Below, piece after piece: positions 11,243 through 19,707 of a stretch of DNA of 57,265 nucleotides (positions are counted from its first letter, which is position 1; every line of letters begins with the position of its first letter). The notes beneath the pieces were generated by a model, which searched no databases, was not told the origin of the DNA, and saw nothing but the letters and a program-made list of their open reading frames with translations. The stretch comes from Imhoffiella purpurea (GTDB taxonomy: Bacteria; Pseudomonadota; Gammaproteobacteria; Chromatiales; Chromatiaceae): positions 1-57,265 of the forward strand of contig NZ_AONC01000010.1 of the NCBI RefSeq assembly GCF_000585215.1. Direction: 5' to 3'. Made by a program: the position numbers and the translations under genes.

Positions 11243-11614
11243 TCATCCGTACGAATAACCCTGCTCCACCCAGTAATGCCAGTCGCCGACGGCCTCGAGC
11301 GTGTCCTCATCGGCCTCGACCACGTCAAGCTGGGCCAATGGAAGGCCTAGCGTCCGGTCCTGCCAGGTGATCAAGACGAAGATCTCCTGCAGACACTCGT
11401 CCTCCGTGGCCAGGCGCTCGACGAGCACCTCCTCACCGATGCGCAAGGGTGAAATCGTCCGCTCCCGCGCGCAACGCGCCTTGAAAGGAAAGCTCAGCCT
11501 GTCGTCGAGGTAGTAGTACCAGCCCATGGCCCGCTCCTCCGGGCCGTAGGCGTCCACGACCACCTCCATCAGGATACGCTCTTCGCGTACTTCGTCTTGT
11601 TCTCGTTTCGTCAC
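11243..11614 (-). CDS. CcbP-type calcium-binding protein
   Basis: A 123-residue acidic cytoplasmic protein matching the calcium-binding family first described as CcbP in cyanobacteria. Recognisable family blocks are VVDAYGPEERAMGWYYYLDD near residues 18-38, FPFKARC, SPLRIGEEV, and the C-terminal EAVGDWHYWVEQGYSYG. Clustered Asp/Glu residues in the C-terminal third would provide the calcium ligands. It starts at GTG (11614), with GAGG nine bases upstream. It stands alone between the RAYT element and a divergent metallophosphoesterase. In Anabaena the protein buffers Ca2+; a comparable role here is inferred. Confidence 0.75.
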   Translation of the reverse strand: MTKREQDEVREERILMEVVVDAYGPEERAMGWYYYLDDRLSFPFKARCARERTISPLRIGEEVLVERLATEDECLQEIFVLITWQDRTLGLPLAQLDVVEADEDTLEAVGDWHYWVEQGYSYG

Positions 11615-11857
11615 TGGGACACACCTCTTTGTACAATCATTGATGAACCGAAACCCTCACCGCAAAATGCTCGCTTCTTGGATCGAAAAGGTCGATCCAC
11701 AGCAACCTCATTCCGCCTGCCGCCGCCCCGGAGGATTGGGAAACGCCCAAATGATCGTATTGGACCGACGGACGTTGAAGATCCGACCTGAGTCGGCGAT
11801 ACGCTATCCGACCCGAGCGCGACCGGCCAGATCGGCCGCGACTGAGCTGGAGCCCAG

Positions 11858-12520
11858 ATGAACAAGATTCGACGTCTCGGCCTGATCGGCGATATCCACG
11901 GCGACGACGCCCTACTCGAACAGGCGTTGCGTCTGCTCTCGGAACGCGGGGTGGAACGCATCGCCGCGACCGGCGACATCGTGGACGGTCCCGGATCGAT
12001 CGATCGCTGCTGCGAGCTGCTCGCCGCGCACCGCGTGCTTGCGGTTCGCGGCAACCACGACCGCTGGCTGCTGGAGGGAGTGCTCAGAGACCTTCCCCAC
12101 GCGACACTGGCCAGCGCACTAACCCCCACCGCCAAGGACTTCATCGCCGGACTGCCGCCGACCCTTGAGCTCGACACGCCTCGGGGCCGGCTGCTGCTCT
12201 GCCATGGGCTCGGCCCGCACGACACCAAGAAGGTGAACCCGGACGACAGCGGCTACGCCCTGGAGTCCAACTTCGAGCTCCAGGAACTGCTCTGCAGCAG
12301 CAGAGGCTATCGCTGGATCCTCAACGGACACTCGCACCGGCGCATGGTGCGCCACTTTCCCGAGGGCACGACCATCGTCAATGCCGGCACCCTGGGTCCG
12401 GACGAGCACAGCGGAGGCTGTCTCGAGCTGGATTTCGAAACCGGCGTCGCCCGGCTGTTCGAGTTCACCCCGACCGGCCGGCTCGACTCCGCTCCGAGCG
12501 AGATCCCGCTGCTCGGTTGA
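11858..12520 (+). CDS. Calcineurin-like metallophosphoesterase (YfcE/MJ0936-like)
   Basis: A 220-residue cytoplasmic dimetal phosphoesterase. All five family blocks are present in order: GDIHGD (Asp12, His14), GDIVDGPG near residue 40, RGNHDRW near 65, LCHG near 113 and NGHSHRR near 150. The size and the compact fold fit the YfcE/MJ0936 phosphodiesterase group or a serine/threonine-phosphatase-like relative; the substrate is not predictable. GGAG about eight bases upstream supports the ATG at 11858. The 243 bp upstream (11615-11857), shared with the divergent CcbP gene, holds no other feature I can name. A weak 7-bp hairpin lies downstream at 12566-12583. Confidence 0.85.
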   Translation: MNKIRRLGLIGDIHGDDALLEQALRLLSERGVERIAATGDIVDGPGSIDRCCELLAAHRVLAVRGNHDRWLLEGVLRDLPHATLASALTPTAKDFIAGLPPTLELDTPRGRLLLCHGLGPHDTKKVNPDDSGYALESNFELQELLCSSRGYRWILNGHSHRRMVRHFPEGTTIVNAGTLGPDEHSGGCLELDFETGVARLFEFTPTGRLDSAPSEIPLLG

Positions 12521-12839
12521 GCGTCACGACGCCTGAGCCCGGCCAATCGCACCGCTCATTCGAACCGACGGAACCGTCCGTCGACCCCAGCCAACACCAC
12601 ACGCCCTCGGCCACCGCCCCAGGATTGCGACATCATCCCCAAACATCACCGCCATGCAGGCCATCGGAGGTTTGACGCAGGATCTCGCGAAGCCTATGCA
12701 AGACATCGGGCTCGTGGCACCCGGAATCGGCCAATTCGCAATGCCGGCATGGACACGGGAAGGCAACATTCCACTGTACCGACCTCCCTCGGTGCAATAG
12801 GCTTCGCTTTTGCCCCAACGATCCGAACCAGAGTTGCCG
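12521..12839. other. Gene-free stretch with a degenerate REP-like copy
   Basis: 319 bp between the metallophosphoesterase and the dioxygenase gene. It contains a 7-bp hairpin (12566-12583, CGACGGA / TCCGTCG) that might end transcription, and a worn REP-like copy at 12791-12816. A short minus-strand frame with clustered Cys residues (about 12633-12780) is discussed among the rejected items. Confidence 0.5.
12791..12816 (-). repeat. Degenerate REP-like copy D
   Basis: GGTGCAATAGGCTTCGCTTT then TGCCCC matches copy B of the RAYT element at 22 of 26 positions by eye, in the same orientation. The mismatches break the outer pairing, so it looks like a decayed relic 1.6 kb from the transposase, 24 bases before the dioxygenase start codon. 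Confidence 0.55.
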
Positions 12840-13652
12840 ATGAAAGAACATGCCCGCGTTCTGTTTCTATCGCATGGCGGAGGCCCCCTGCCCCTCTTGG
12901 GCGACAGGGCACACGAGGAGATGGTCGACTGCCTGAAGCACATCGCCGCCAAATACCCCAAGCCCTCGGCCATCGTCCTGGTCAGCGCGCATTGGGAGGA
13001 GAAGATTCCGACCATCACCTCGGGAAGCCGTCCGGATCTCATCTACGACTACTACGGGTTCCCCGAAGAGTCCTACGAGATCCAGTATCCCTGCCCCGGC
13101 GAGCCGCGATTGGCCGAGAAGATCCACGGGCTACTCGACCGTGCTGGCATCGCATCCCGGCTGGATGCCAAGCGGGGATTCGACCACGGGCTCTTCGTCC
13201 CCCTGAAGCTCATGTACCCGGAGGCGGACATCCCCTGCGTTCAGCTGTCGCTGGCGAGCAGCCTCGATCCAGCCCTGCACATCGCCATGGGACGGGCGCT
13301 CCGGGGACTGGAGGACGACGGACTGCTGGTCGTCGGCTCCGGATTCTCCTTCCACAACATGAGGGCCTTCTTCGGTCAGGAGACGACCGAATCGGCGGCG
13401 ATGAACGCGGCCTTCGAGGAATGGCTGCTGGAGACCTGCTCCAGCCCCGATCTCGACGAGGAGGAGCGCGAGCGGCGTCTGATCCAGTGGGCCGAGGCGC
13501 CGTCGGCCCGCTACTGCCACCCTCGCGAGGAGCATCTGCTGCCCCTGCAATTCTGCTATGGATGGGCCCAAACCCGCTGCTCGGAGGCATTCGAGCTGCG
13601 GATCATGGGCAAGAAATCCAGCATGTATCTCTGGAGGGAGTCGTCCGTCTAG
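12840..13652 (+). CDS. ygiD: Class III extradiol dioxygenase, YgiD / 4,5-DOPA dioxygenase-like
   Basis: A 270-residue LigB-fold enzyme. Metal ligands typical of the YgiD/DOPA-dioxygenase branch are seen at His12 (LSHGGGP), His51 (VSAHWEE), the FDHGLFVPL block, and REEHLLPL near residue 230. Family members ring-open catechols such as L-DOPA and bind Zn or Fe; the natural substrate in most bacteria is unknown. Length equals E. coli YgiD. No strong ribosome site precedes the ATG at 12840, but it matches the family's N-terminus, and the frame further upstream reads through the degenerate REP copy and is not conserved-looking. Confidence 0.88.
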   Translation: MKEHARVLFLSHGGGPLPLLGDRAHEEMVDCLKHIAAKYPKPSAIVLVSAHWEEKIPTITSGSRPDLIYDYYGFPEESYEIQYPCPGEPRLAEKIHGLLDRAGIASRLDAKRGFDHGLFVPLKLMYPEADIPCVQLSLASSLDPALHIAMGRALRGLEDDGLLVVGSGFSFHNMRAFFGQETTESAAMNAAFEEWLLETCSSPDLDEEERERRLIQWAEAPSARYCHPREEHLLPLQFCYGWAQTRCSEAFELRIMGKKSSMYLWRESSV

Positions 13653-13720
13653 GCCGGCGAGAAATCGAAAGGCACGCCCCGCCGGGCCCAGATCATCAGG
13701 CGCGGCCGAGGCACCCTGGA

Positions 13721-14134
13721 TCATTGACAGCCGGAGACGCAGACCTCGCGGCTGTCCACGATTCCGCCGCAGTTGCTGTAGCAGACGCGGTAGTCGGCGT
13801 CGCATTGCGAGGTATTCGCCTGCTCGTTGCACGAATAGCTGCTGTCCGTGCATTTCGCGCGCTCGGCATCGCTCTTGGCCGTGCTGATGCACGCCGTATA
13901 GCTGACCATGGCGCTTTGCTGGCAGTTCGATCGATTCTGGGCCGCCCGGCCCTCGGCGTTGGAGCGGCACATCTCGCGCATCGCCAGACACTGATTGAGG
14001 CACCGCTTGCCTTCGAGATCGCTGGGCGGTGTGTAGGTGTAGACGGTGCGGTACATGGGCCCACAGGCCGTCAGGAGCGGGATCGAGACGCCGAACAGGA
14101 TGGCGGAAACAAGCGGTCGTTTGATCATGGCCAT
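13721..14134 (-). CDS. Cysteine-rich lipoprotein of unknown function
   Basis: A 137-residue exported protein. The N-terminus MAMIKRPLVSAILFGVSIPL ends in the lipobox LTAC|G, so it is predicted to be lipidated; Gly at +2 favours the outer membrane. The mature part has twelve further cysteines, several in CX3C pairs (CLNQC, CYSNC, CVSGC) with helical spacing, which suggests six disulfides in a helical-hairpin protein. AAGGA six bases before the ATG at 14134 fixes the start. It is divergent from the Rap1a-like gene. I recognise no named family, though the spacing recalls small disulfide-stapled hairpin proteins. Confidence 0.75.
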   Translation of the reverse strand: MAMIKRPLVSAILFGVSIPLLTACGPMYRTVYTYTPPSDLEGKRCLNQCLAMREMCRSNAEGRAAQNRSNCQQSAMVSYTACISTAKSDAERAKCTDSSYSCNEQANTSQCDADYRVCYSNCGGIVDSREVCVSGCQ

Positions 14135-14449
14135 GGTCGTTCCTTGGGGTCGATTGGGGCTGCCCCTCGCGACAGGAAGGCGCAGCGAACGAGCGGCGAA
14201 ACAAGGGGACATGCCACCCGCCGAGTAGCCTAAATAAAGGTCTCGACCGGGTAAAGTCGGCCTCGACGAATCGGCCGGCGGTACCGCGCGCCTAGCAAGA
14301 TCCATCGACATGCACGCATTGTCCATTTCGGGCATGCGCCCAGGTACCAGATCGTGCTATGAATTGGAGGCCGAGGCCCAATCGCACGGCCGGCTCCCTG
14401 GAGATCGCGAGCCGAAGCTTTCATCAACCGATCGGGAGGATTCAGCCAA
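14135..14449. other. 315-bp divergent intergenic region
   Basis: Lies between two divergently transcribed small secreted-protein genes and must hold both promoters. I see no strong -35/-10 pair, repeat or RNA element in it, only the ribosome sites at either end. Confidence 0.4.
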
Positions 14450-14848
14450 ATGTCGAGAAATCCCTTGCTTGCAGCGACGCTGGCCGTCGCGATGGCGGCC
14501 TTGCTGGGCAGCCAGCCCGCCACCGCGGTCCAGGACGAGGACATCGATTTCGACACCACCGAGGATCTCTACCAGGTGTGTTCGGTCGAGCCGGGCGCCG
14601 CCGAGTATGTTCCCGCCTCATTCGCCTGCCGGGGCTTCATCCACGGCACGATCCAATATCACGACGCGGTCACCGACCGTAAGAAGCTGAAACGGCTGAT
14701 CTGCTATCCGAAGACCGCGACGATCGCCGATGCACGCGCGGCATTCGTCGCCTGGGCCAAGAAACACATGGACGACGAAACCCTGATGAACGAGATGCCG
14801 GTCGTCGGTCTGGTCCGCGCGCTTGCCGACAAATATCCGTGCAAGTAG
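14450..14848 (+). CDS. Rap1a/Tai-like immunity-fold periplasmic protein
   Basis: A 132-residue exported protein: signal peptide MSRNPLLAATLAVAMAALLG...PATA, then the Rap1a/Tai fold with its four conserved cysteines (YQVCSV, FACRGF, LICYPK, KYPCK) and the family signature GFIHG...QYHDAV and an ATIADARAAFVAWAKKH helix. Founding members neutralise peptidoglycan amidase effectors of type VI secretion; most genomic homologs, as here, have no effector beside them. GGGAGG lies about ten bases upstream of the ATG. Neither an amidase nor a secretion gene is in the window, so the immunity role is not supported by context. Confidence 0.75.
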   Translation: MSRNPLLAATLAVAMAALLGSQPATAVQDEDIDFDTTEDLYQVCSVEPGAAEYVPASFACRGFIHGTIQYHDAVTDRKKLKRLICYPKTATIADARAAFVAWAKKHMDDETLMNEMPVVGLVRALADKYPCK

Positions 14849-14892
14849 CGATCGCACCTCACAGCCTTCAACCTCATTCGGAGCCTTCGGCC

Positions 14893-15120
14893 ATGACCAA
14901 GCTTGCCATTCCATTCGCGTTCGTCGCGGCGATCGCCATCGCCGGCTGCGGCACCACCACGGGACAACGCTCCGGCAGCGGCGCGCTCATGGGCGCCGCC
15001 GGCGGAGCACTGATCGGTTCACTGAGCGGTAATGCCGGTGCCGGGGCGCTGATCGGCACGGGTGCCGGCGCGATCGGCGGTTATCTGTACGATCAGCACC
15101 AAAAAGGCCATATCGACTGA
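14893..15120 (+). CDS. Glycine-zipper outer-membrane lipoprotein
   Basis: A 75-residue lipoprotein. MTKLAIPFAFVAAIAIAGC is a lipoprotein signal with its lipidated Cys at residue 19. The mature part consists of glycine-zipper repeats (ALMGAAGGALIGSLSG, AGALIGTGAGAIGGY), which form a tight membrane hairpin, and a charged end YDQHQKGHID. This is the YMGG/SlyB-like glycine-zipper class, thought to stabilise the outer membrane. It begins 44 bases after the Rap1a-like gene and may share its transcript. A 9-bp hairpin follows the stop codon. Confidence 0.8.
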   Translation: MTKLAIPFAFVAAIAIAGCGTTTGQRSGSGALMGAAGGALIGSLSGNAGAGALIGTGAGAIGGYLYDQHQKGHID

Positions 15121-15127
15121 CCCACGA

Positions 15128-15148
15128 ATGGTCGCGTGGCGCGACCAT
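15128..15148 (+). terminator. Hairpin after the glycine-zipper gene
   Basis: ATGGTCGCG and CGCGACCAT pair perfectly (9 bp) around a three-base loop eight bases past the stop codon. There is no T-run, so termination is a guess. Confidence 0.45.
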
Positions 15149-15238
15149 CCCGGTCGCACCGCGCGCCCGCCGGAGATTGCCTCGACGCGCCCTGTCTCGT
15201 AGTATCGAGATCGTGCTCGATTCCGAGCACGCCAGTCA

Positions 15239-15382
15239 CTTATTCTCAGGGCAGGGTGAAATTCCCGACCGGCGGTGATTCCGCGTCAGCGGAAAGCCCG
15301 CGAGCGCCTGTCTCCGGACAGGGTCAGCAGATCCGGTGAGATTCCGGGGCCGACGGTTAGAGTCCGGATGGAAGAGGATAAG
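15239..15382 (+). promoter_or_regulatory. FMN riboswitch (RFN element) upstream of ribB
   Basis: The leader carries the conserved RFN blocks: AGGGCAGGGTGAAATTCCC, ACCGGCGGTGATT, AGCCCGCGAGCG, GGTCAGCAGATCCGGTGAGA, TTCCGGGGCCGACGGTTAGAG and AGTCCGGATGGAAGAG. The closing P1 helix pairs CTTATTCTC (15239-15247) with GAGGATAAG (15374-15382). FMN binding would shut off the ribB gene 110 bases downstream, through the terminator that follows. Confidence 0.93.
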
Positions 15383-15395
15383 GCAGTAACGACTG

Positions 15396-15420
15396 TGCCC
15401 CTCGCGGGGCAGGGTTTTCT
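15396..15420 (+). terminator. Riboswitch-controlled intrinsic terminator
   Basis: TGCCCC (15396-15401) and GGGGCA (15406-15411) form a stable hairpin with loop TCGC, followed by GGGTTTTCT. It sits 14 bases past the FMN riboswitch and 75 bases before ribB, the normal place for an expression platform that ends transcription when FMN is bound. Confidence 0.75.
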
Positions 15421-15495
15421 ATTGCCCGGTAGTTGGTACCGACCGTTTCCAGTACGCCCTGATTCTGGCAAATCGACACGTCGTTTCAACGAGCC

Positions 15496-16299
15496 ATGAA
15501 TCAGATCGAATCCAGCCAGACCCAAGCGGGTCAGAACCAGACGAGCCAGAACCGGCTCGACCCCACCCTATCCATCGATCTACTGAGCCGTTTCGGCTCA
15601 CCCCAGGAGCGCGTCCAGACCGCGATCGACAATCTCCGCCAAGGCGGCGGGATACTTCTGGTCGACGACGAGGACCGCGAGAACGAAGGGGATCTCATCT
15701 TCCCCGCCCACACCATCACCCAGAAGCAGATGGCACTGCTCATCCGCGAATGCAGCGGCATCGTCTGTCTCTGTCTCGAGGAGGAACGGCTCCGTCAGCT
15801 CGGCCTGCCGATGATGGTCGAGCAGAACACCAGCCGCAACGGCACGGCCTTCACCGTCAGCATCGAGGCGCGGCAAGGCGTGACGACGGGCGTCTCGGCC
15901 GCCGACCGGGTGACGACCATTCGAGCCGCCATCGCCGAGGATGCGTGCCCCGACGATCTGTCCCGACCGGGACACGTCTTTCCGCTGCGCGCGAGGCCTG
16001 GCGGCGTGCTCGCGCGTCGAGGCCACACCGAGGGCACCGTGGACCTGATGACGCTCGCCGGATTCGGTCCGGCCGGCGTGCTCTGCGAGCTGACCAATGC
16101 GGACGGAACCATGGCGCGCCTACCCGAGATCGTCGATTTCGCCGAGCGGCACGGGATGCCGGTGCTAACGATCGAGGATCTGGTCGCCTATCGCCAGGGA
16201 CTGTTGGGCCAATGCTCGGTGGTCAAGGAGACGCAAGCGGCCGCCAACGCGGACGTTTGCGTCACGCTCGAGACGACCGAGATGTGTCAGGCCGTCTGA
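15496..16299 (+). CDS. ribB: 3,4-dihydroxy-2-butanone 4-phosphate synthase with an N-terminal insert
   Basis: Converts ribulose 5-phosphate to the four-carbon precursor of riboflavin. The acidic active-site loop [11 protein letters not shown] (residues 56-66), the CSGIVCLCL strand and [11 protein letters not shown] near residue 175 are complete. At 267 residues it is about 50 longer than E. coli RibB: there, MNQ is followed almost at once by LLSSFGTPFERV, whereas here a Gln/Ser/Asn-rich stretch (residues 4-26) is inserted before [12 protein letters not shown], and the C-terminus runs some 15 residues past the usual end. There is no GTP cyclohydrolase II domain. Regulated by the FMN riboswitch upstream. 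No strong ribosome site is seen, as is common for riboswitch genes. Confidence 0.93.
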   Translation: MNQIESSQTQAGQNQTSQNRLDPTLSIDLLSRFGSPQERVQTAIDNLRQGGGILLVDDEDRENEGDLIFPAHTITQKQMALLIRECSGIVCLCLEEERLRQLGLPMMVEQNTSRNGTAFTVSIEARQGVTTGVSAADRVTTIRAAIAEDACPDDLSRPGHVFPLRARPGGVLARRGHTEGTVDLMTLAGFGPAGVLCELTNADGTMARLPEIVDFAERHGMPVLTIEDLVAYRQGLLGQCSVVKETQAAANADVCVTLETTEMCQAV

Positions 16300-16315
16300 G
16301 CCCGAGAAGGGATGA

Positions 16316-16342
16316 GGCGGAGACCCGGGACGGGTCTCCGCC
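16316..16342. terminator. Strong hairpin between convergent genes
   Basis: GGCGGAGACCC and GGGTCTCCGCC pair over 11 bp with loop GGGAC, 17 bases after ribB and 28 before the end of the convergent gene. Position fits a bidirectional terminator, though no T-run follows on the plus strand. Confidence 0.55.
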
Positions 16343-16369
16343 GGTCGGCGGGACCATGGAAGGCCAGGC

Positions 16370-17239
16370 TCAATCGTGAGCCTGGTCGTCGTGCTCCTCG
16401 CTACCGATGTCCACCTGCATGAATTGGGTCCAGGATGAGAGCTCCCGGTAATCCCCGGGCGGGTTCAGGGATTCGGGACGGAAATCGGGATCCTGTTCGA
16501 CCGAAAGCACCTCGATCTCCTCGCTCGCCTCGTCGGCGATCGTCGAAGGCACCATCATCCCCATCATGTCCGCCCCTGGATTGGGCGCGACCTTGACGAG
16601 ATAGCCCTTGGCGAGGATGGCGTCGAAGGTCTCGGCCATGGGGTCGGCCCCCTTCTCCTGACCTCCCAGCCGGTGGGTCATGGCATCCATCTCCTCGCGC
16701 ATCCGGCGATCCCAGCGCCGGTAGGCATCCAGATCGAATTCCTTCCCGATCGCGGCCTCGAGATCCGCGGAGACCCAGACCCGGCTATAGGGGACATCGT
16801 TGACGCTGATGCGATAGGACTCCGCGTCATAGCCAGCAACCTTGCCCGCGCCATCGCGCTCGAAGCCTACCTCGCCGCGACCGGATCCCTGGATCATGGC
16901 GCCGACCATCGCCTGCATCTGCTCCCGCTGCTCCGGGGTCAGGGACGCGAGCTGACGGTCGAACTCGGCCTTCATGGTGGCCATGAGTTCGTCGAGCGAG
17001 CCTTCGCAGGCGCCCTCGAAATAGACCTCCGCCTCATGGTTCACCATCAGACAGCGATCGTGGGCGAGATCGATGCGGTTGAGGAGACGCCCCTCCTCGA
17101 GCTCGTAATAGACCCCTTGGTGATAGATGCGCGTCTGCATCTCGCCATCCAGGGACTCGGTGACCACCAGGGCCGCCTCGCTGCTCGCCGACGCCAGTCC
17201 GGCCAGCATGGCCATCGGCCATATCCATTGTCTCGACAT
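16370..17239 (-). CDS. Exported protein of unknown function
   Basis: A 289-residue protein with a signal peptide (MSRQWIWPMAMLAGLASASS, cleavage near SEAA|LVV) and no later membrane span, hence periplasmic. The N-terminal half is strand-rich (TRIYHQGVYYELEEGRLLNRIDLAHDR with two cysteines near residues 65 and 78 that may pair); a helical Met/Gln-rich middle (LTPEQREQMQAMVGAMIQ) and an acidic, Met-rich C-terminal third follow. The overall pattern recalls DUF4412-like proteins that report bound-ligand or envelope state, but I could not confirm it. GGAGA lies just before the ATG at 17239. Convergent with ribB. Confidence 0.65.
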   Translation of the reverse strand: MSRQWIWPMAMLAGLASASSEAALVVTESLDGEMQTRIYHQGVYYELEEGRLLNRIDLAHDRCLMVNHEAEVYFEGACEGSLDELMATMKAEFDRQLASLTPEQREQMQAMVGAMIQGSGRGEVGFERDGAGKVAGYDAESYRISVNDVPYSRVWVSADLEAAIGKEFDLDAYRRWDRRMREEMDAMTHRLGGQEKGADPMAETFDAILAKGYLVKVAPNPGADMMGMMVPSTIADEASEEIEVLSVEQDPDFRPESLNPPGDYRELSSWTQFMQVDIGSEEHDDQAHD

Positions 17240-17341
17240 CTCTTCTCCAGGTTTCATCGAACGGTGTCCGCGATGCCGAGGCATCGCGCACGGCGATTGT
17301 AGCCCGGATCGATAGGGCGCGTGAGACCGGTACGGAAACGC

Positions 17342-18256
17342 CTACCGCTTCAGCTCTTCCAGACACTGGCCCAGCGAGAGACGCCAGTCCGGCATCGCCA
17401 GACCGAAGGCCTCCTGGAAACGGCCGTTGTCGAGCACCGAGTAGGTCGGCCGCTTCGCCGGGGCCTGATACTCGGACGAGGGGATGGGGATGAGATTGGA
17501 TTCGAGACCGCTCGCCTCCAGGATGGCGCTGGCGAAGCCGTACCAGCTCACCTGGCCGGAGCCCGTGAGGTTGTAGAGCCCGCCGACCCGGTCCAGGTCC
17601 AGATCGCCGCGCAGCACGCGATAGAGCACCATGGCGGTCATCTCGGCGAGCATGCGACTCCAGGTCGGCGAACCGATCTGGTCATCGACCACCCGCAGCT
17701 CCTCGCGCTCCCTGAACAGCCGCATCATGGTCAGCAGGAAGTTGGCCCCGCGCGCGCCGTAGACCCAGCTGGTGCGGAAGACCAGCGCCCTGGCGCCCGA
17801 CTCCAGCAAGGCGCGTTCGCCGCCGAGCTTGGTCTCGCCGTAGACGTTGAGCGGATCCGGGGTGTCGTCCTCGGTATAAGCGCGGTTCAGATTGCCGGAG
17901 AAGACGAAGTCGGTCGAATAATGGACGATCGGCGTACCCCTCTCGGCGAGCAGGGCGGCCATCTCGGCCACCGCATCCGCATTGATGCGCTTGGCGGTCT
18001 CGCGATCGCTCTCGGCCTTGTCGACCGCGGTGTAGGCCGCGGCATTGACCACGGCATCCGGCCGGGCCTCGTCGATGAGACGGGCCAGCGAGCTGGGGTC
18101 CATGAGGTCGACGACCGGACCGGCCTCGCCCTCGATCGAGGCGGCGACCACCTCGCCGATCCCGGCCAGCGTGCGGCGCAGCTCCCAGCCGACCTGTCCG
18201 TTCGAACCGATCAGCAGCAACCTGGGTCGAGCGGCCGAACCAGCTGTATTCTTCAT
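17342..18256 (-). CDS. rfbD: dTDP-4-dehydrorhamnose reductase
   Basis: Last step of dTDP-L-rhamnose synthesis: NADPH reduction of dTDP-4-keto-L-rhamnose. The 304-residue SDR-type protein shows the cofactor loop GSNGQVGWEL near residue 17, NAAAYTAVDKAE, and the catalytic YGETKLGGE near residue 128. It is the final gene of the rfbBACD operon; its ATG overlaps the TGA of rfbC (ATGA), so translation is coupled. All residues expected of RmlD appear to be present, and the length is normal. Confidence 0.95.
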   Translation of the reverse strand: MKNTAGSAARPRLLLIGSNGQVGWELRRTLAGIGEVVAASIEGEAGPVVDLMDPSSLARLIDEARPDAVVNAAAYTAVDKAESDRETAKRINADAVAEMAALLAERGTPIVHYSTDFVFSGNLNRAYTEDDTPDPLNVYGETKLGGERALLESGARALVFRTSWVYGARGANFLLTMMRLFREREELRVVDDQIGSPTWSRMLAEMTAMVLYRVLRGDLDLDRVGGLYNLTGSGQVSWYGFASAILEASGLESNLIPIPSSEYQAPAKRPTYSVLDNGRFQEAFGLAMPDWRLSLGQCLEELKR

Positions 18257-18816
18257 GCGTAATCCTCGTAGCCTGGCAGACGGAGCGCCGGGATGTCGGC
18301 GAGACTCAGTGCCTCGCGGTCCTTGAGGGAGAGTTCGGGCTCGCCCTCCAGAGGCCAGTCGATCCCGATCGCGGGGTCGTCCCAGCGCACGCTGAATTCT
18401 GTTTCCGGACTGTAGTAGTCGGTGTTCTTGTAGACGAAGAGCGCGGACTCGGCGGTCACCAGAAAGCCGTGGGCGAAACCGGGTGGAACCCAGAACTGGC
18501 GCTTGTTGTCGCCCGAGAGAGTCACGCCGACCCATTGTCCGAAGGTGGGGGATCCGCGACGAATATCCACGGCGACGTCGAACACCTCGCCCGCCAGGAC
18601 CTGGACCAGCTTGCCCTGGGCGTGCGGATGTTGAACGTGGAGCCCCCGCAGCACGCCCTTGCGCGAAAAGGATTGGTTGTCCTGGACCATCGGCGGAATG
18701 CCGAGTTCGCCATAGGCGTTGGCGCGATAGGTCTCCAGGAAATAGCCGCGCTCGTCGCCCCAGACCTTGGGCTCGAGAATGAGCACGCCCGGGATCCGGG
18801 TCTCGACGACCTTCAT
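18253..18816 (-). CDS. rfbC: dTDP-4-dehydrorhamnose 3,5-epimerase
   Basis: Epimerises dTDP-4-keto-6-deoxyglucose at C3 and C5. A 187-residue cupin: [38 protein letters not shown] with the catalytic His in [35 protein letters not shown], and the second active-site aromatic region [10 protein letters not shown]. Both ends overlap neighbours by ATGA junctions (rfbA upstream, rfbD downstream), a tightly coupled operon. Length typical for RmlC. Confidence 0.95.
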   Translation of the reverse strand: MKVVETRIPGVLILEPKVWGDERGYFLETYRANAYGELGIPPMVQDNQSFSRKGVLRGLHVQHPHAQGKLVQVLAGEVFDVAVDIRRGSPTFGQWVGVTLSGDNKRQFWVPPGFAHGFLVTAESALFVYKNTDYYSPETEFSVRWDDPAIGIDWPLEGEPELSLKDREALSLADIPALRLPGYEDYA

Positions 18817-19694
18817 ACGCGCCCCCGCTGCAGCAGGCTCAACAGATAGTCGCCATAACCGCTCTTCTGCAGCTCGACGGCCTGCTCGCGCAGCTGGGCC
18901 TCGTCGATCCAACCGTTGAAGTAGGCGACCTCCTCGGGACAGCAGATCTTGAGCCCCTGGCGCTTCTCGATGGTCTCGATGTACTGGCCGGCCTGCATCA
19001 GGGACTCGTGGGTCCCGGTGTCGAGCCAGGCGGTGCCGCGACCGATACGGGTCAGCGACAGCTCGCCCCGGCGCAGATAGCAGTTGTTGAGGTCGGTGAT
19101 CTCGAGTTCGCCGCGCGGCGAGGGTTCGAGCGTGCGAGCCAGATCGCAGACCTTGGCGTCGTAGAAATAGATGCCGGTCACCGCCCAGTTGGATTTGGGC
19201 GCCTTGGGCTTCTCTTCCAGGTTCACCACCCGGCCATCGGTATCGAACTCGGCGACGCCGTAGCGTTCTGGATCGGAGACGTAGTAGCCGAAGACGGTCG
19301 CGCCCGTCTCGCGCGCGCTCGCCGTCCTGAGCTGGTCGACCAGACCGTGCCCGTAGAAGATGTTGTCGCCGAGGATGAGACAGGAGGGCGAGTCGCCGAC
19401 GAAGTCGCGCCCGATCAGGAATGCCTGGGCCAGGCCGCCCGGATGGGGCTGCTCGGCGTAGCTGAGCGAGAGCCCCCAGCGCGAGCCGTCGCCCAGCAGT
19501 GCCTGGAAGTTGGGGAGATCCTGCGGGGTGGAGATGATGAGGATCTCGCGAATCCCGGCCAGCATGAGCGTCGACAGCGGATAATAGATCATCGGCTTGT
19601 CGTAGACCGGCAGCAGCTGCTTGCTGACGATGCGGGTCAGGGGATAGAGCCGGGTGCCGGATCCGCCGGCCAGGATGATGCCTTTGCGATTCAT
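18813..19694 (-). CDS. rfbA: Glucose-1-phosphate thymidylyltransferase
   Basis: Joins dTTP and glucose 1-phosphate to make dTDP-glucose, the committed and feedback-inhibited step of rhamnose nucleotide synthesis. The 293-residue protein opens with the nucleotidyltransferase loop [14 protein letters not shown] and the [19 protein letters not shown] signature; [11 protein letters not shown] carries the metal-binding Asp, followed by [20 protein letters not shown]. Full length for RmlA. Second gene of the operon, 13 bases after rfbB, and overlapping rfbC. Confidence 0.95.
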   Translation of the reverse strand: MNRKGIILAGGSGTRLYPLTRIVSKQLLPVYDKPMIYYPLSTLMLAGIREILIISTPQDLPNFQALLGDGSRWGLSLSYAEQPHPGGLAQAFLIGRDFVGDSPSCLILGDNIFYGHGLVDQLRTASARETGATVFGYYVSDPERYGVAEFDTDGRVVNLEEKPKAPKSNWAVTGIYFYDAKVCDLARTLEPSPRGELEITDLNNCYLRRGELSLTRIGRGTAWLDTGTHESLMQAGQYIETIEKRQGLKICCPEEVAYFNGWIDEAQLREQAVELQKSGYGDYLLSLLQRGRV

Positions 19695-19707
19695 GGTGAT
19701 TCCTTCC

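Noticed and set aside
12633-12780. Minus-strand frame with a Cys-rich stretch (FPCPCRHCELADSGCHEPDV then LHRLREIL) that faintly recalls the start of M15-type peptidases
   Set aside because: Only about 50 codons, no continuation in any frame, no ribosome site; at best a relic, more likely chance.
15213-15230. 7-bp hairpin GTGCTCG/CGAGCAC just before the riboswitch
   Set aside because: Short, no T-run; may be part of the promoter or leader but no claim can be made.
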